Shown here piece after piece: positions 6,001-6,354 of a DNA stretch of 6,354 nucleotides. The stretch spans positions 1 through 6,354 of the forward strand of contig CAMJFV010000121.1 in assembly GCA_946405045.1 (NCBI GenBank). Direction: 5' to 3'. Each line of letters opens with the position of its first letter. Within the stretch, counting starts at the first letter, position 1. The translations under genes and the position numbers were made by a program. The notes beneath the pieces were generated by a model that ran no database searches, was not told where the DNA came from, and saw only the letters and a program-made list of their open reading frames with translations. This DNA comes from an uncultured Bacteroidales bacterium (lineage in GTDB: Bacteria > Bacteroidota > Bacteroidia > Bacteroidales > Paludibacteraceae).

Positions 6001-6354
6001 CTGATTGAACAGATCACGCAAAACATGTTGACTGAAACACAATATGTTCACAAAAACTTCGGGTATGATTATGACAAAACACGTTATGCACGTGCAGTCT
6101 ATATTCATATGAAGAACATCACAGCACCGTTATCCACAAAGGGAATCCAGGATTGGGCGAAAGTCCTAAAGAATTTCGATCAAGGAAATGATCCGGTATT
6201 TGATGTGTTCAATTCACTGATGAATACAGTTATGGTATCTCCGATAAAACGAGATGATGTTGAGCGTTACAGGTTTTCAACGCTCATATCCGAATTACGG
6301 AGAAGGGCATTCAATCCGAATGAGCCCAATGCGATAACACAGGTGATTCCTGAA
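3040..6354 (+). CDS. Very large protein of unknown family, probably phage structural; 3' end outside the window
   Basis: The frame is open for 1105 codons from ATG at 3040 to the last base, so the protein is truncated by the window and longer than 1105 residues. It begins MQINYHDWFLK, with no signal peptide, and I see no membrane helix. Composition is rich in Asp, Asn, Tyr, Phe, Met and Ile. A helical, probably coiled-coil stretch lies at about 385-480 (YDDLIRLSSKVNDIATLHSK onward), and further helical regions at about 640-695 and 885-1000. Other parts look like mixed alpha/beta globular domains. PDFYP occurs twice (323-327 and 507-511). I see no enzyme motif such as a Walker box, polymerase or protease signature. 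Size, position and composition fit a virion, tail or baseplate-type protein of a large phage, but this is inference. It is transcribed away from the other three genes and has AT-rich codon use like the endonuclease gene. Coding is certain; function is not. Confidence 0.85.
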   Translation, partial: MQINYHDWFLKSHHYLTGTRDGVTTYNDTKWYTLNERMKTLIDLNSDLIKYQPYQVVGNYTAFKRLMDLLEKSNYTFEDMDQSLIKTYKMSLQNAMSSMVVNTHAVIAHYSSSDKKHVTPGRTDRFYTIDVPYTQLHFGDRDEFVRQRLHEFYETENGYFMESDKFLTKYISDILGFTFLCTVNGFITDDWKVAIDEKGFRFKIGWSYVEKADFIIYKLDKAFVTEIELAKNDALTLVETKYIGLDKLGFNNHPELIGAKCVFHMCDSSVKASVSMTPNFGIIKSNGFDAKGIQSRTKNDINTGSSNKVRLRLYVLKYLFELPDFYPMINFYGMICRKHVYDSKHNHITTSDGSYVITEYNALTESSNTVCSPPISVDRVDDDNLMSTFVDAVYMYDDLIRLSSKVNDIATLHSKMIDEASYNNLISDIKTNVSDTYDMMSQLYVKYLNICITTNLVDVFSKQKFDDFMKQFEQYRDAVMRAPDLYDVFAYDDICNSIPETLASLDPDFYPSEFVYVVTKPFTNEPTINRLYEALNGNRGVGFFFDPNASERYQSNSSRIGMMKDRINRPISEQCFIALRYDIDEACWKFAAPNINHFKGISNTFYIRDNAEEGRTYKFLILYTDTDNPAEEKIPYFSDEQLMDFDKFMDEVEAHLGYIKYWDVESRLMKLSKMMYGKNDIKTQISILSRILDHKMDRDWLEEYPSIINYEISNVSSDNIGAGEYEIRAPFALNFMFYTVSQMYDNKDQLQAYFLRQLTGRQFHPRYADLTVDKINTDLERELINYSVITKGPNIFSTSDRDISVFPEDNGYSVYNGFPYVLDETHGIHHMSTDNEYLYMFNQYTQAIELHLVSDTGIDAYYHLKFVNLTTNGVESIHYYDDPRIASMMSTCIAELMEIINQIQTNYKTTWDQSFAVASAIQTIEKWSDKMQSYMDNNDIQFKMSNTLDHPGTMQMFTNWFNKTSNTGLMKIFMDIKTKLDTIRSSTLIEQITQNMLTETQYVHKNFGYDYDKTRYARAVYIHMKNITAPLSTKGIQDWAKVLKNFDQGNDPVFDVFNSLMNTVMVSPIKRDDVERYRFSTLISELRRRAFNPNEPNAITQVIPE

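Noticed and set aside
3040..6354. Possible stop-codon reassignment (TAG or TGA read as sense), as in some gut megaphages
   Set aside because: The 1105-codon frame has no in-frame TAG, TGA or TAA. The other genes end at TGA or TAA at sensible places, so the standard code explains everything.
1..6354. tRNA genes, CRISPR array or insertion sequence
   Set aside because: No cloverleaf-like stretches, regularly spaced repeats, transposase motifs or terminal inverted repeats with target duplications were seen on reading both strands.

Overview
The window looks like part of a large, AT-rich bacteriophage genome, or a phage-derived element. The support is a free-standing HNH homing-type endonuclease, a very long protein of unknown family open at the right edge, tight gene packing and purine-rich ribosome binding sites (AAAGGAG, GGAGG). 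These sites are compatible with a Firmicutes-like host, but nothing here identifies the host. All four genes read cleanly with the standard code; I see no stop-codon reassignment. There are no tRNAs, rRNAs or CRISPR arrays.

Layout. Three genes point left: the HNH endonuclease (85-1350), a protein with two C-terminal zinc ribbons (1539-2051), and an acidic protein with an N-terminal coiled coil (2214-2837). A divergent intergenic region with two inverted repeats (2838-3039) follows. A single rightward gene then runs from 3040 past the end of the window (6354); its visible part is 1105 codons without a stop. Its size, Asp/Tyr/Asn-rich composition and lack of membrane segments or recognisable enzyme motifs fit a phage virion or tail-type structural protein. 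That assignment is inference.

Base composition is uneven. The two middle leftward genes are visibly GC-richer (sampled 60-base lines 45-65% GC) than the endonuclease gene (27-43%) and the big rightward gene (32-37%). This suggests a separate origin for 1503-2837. G/C-rich hairpins lie after the stop codons of all three leftward genes. One is followed by a T-tract in the leftward direction and looks like a normal intrinsic terminator. One has no T-tract. The third has a nine-T tract on the opposite (rightward) strand, where no convincing gene is present.

No complete undescribed system can be demonstrated. The points most worth following are the duplicated, partly degenerate HNH module with three C-terminal repeats, the GC-rich two-gene island, the wrong-way terminator with alternative pairings, the structured divergent region, and the giant unrecognised protein.
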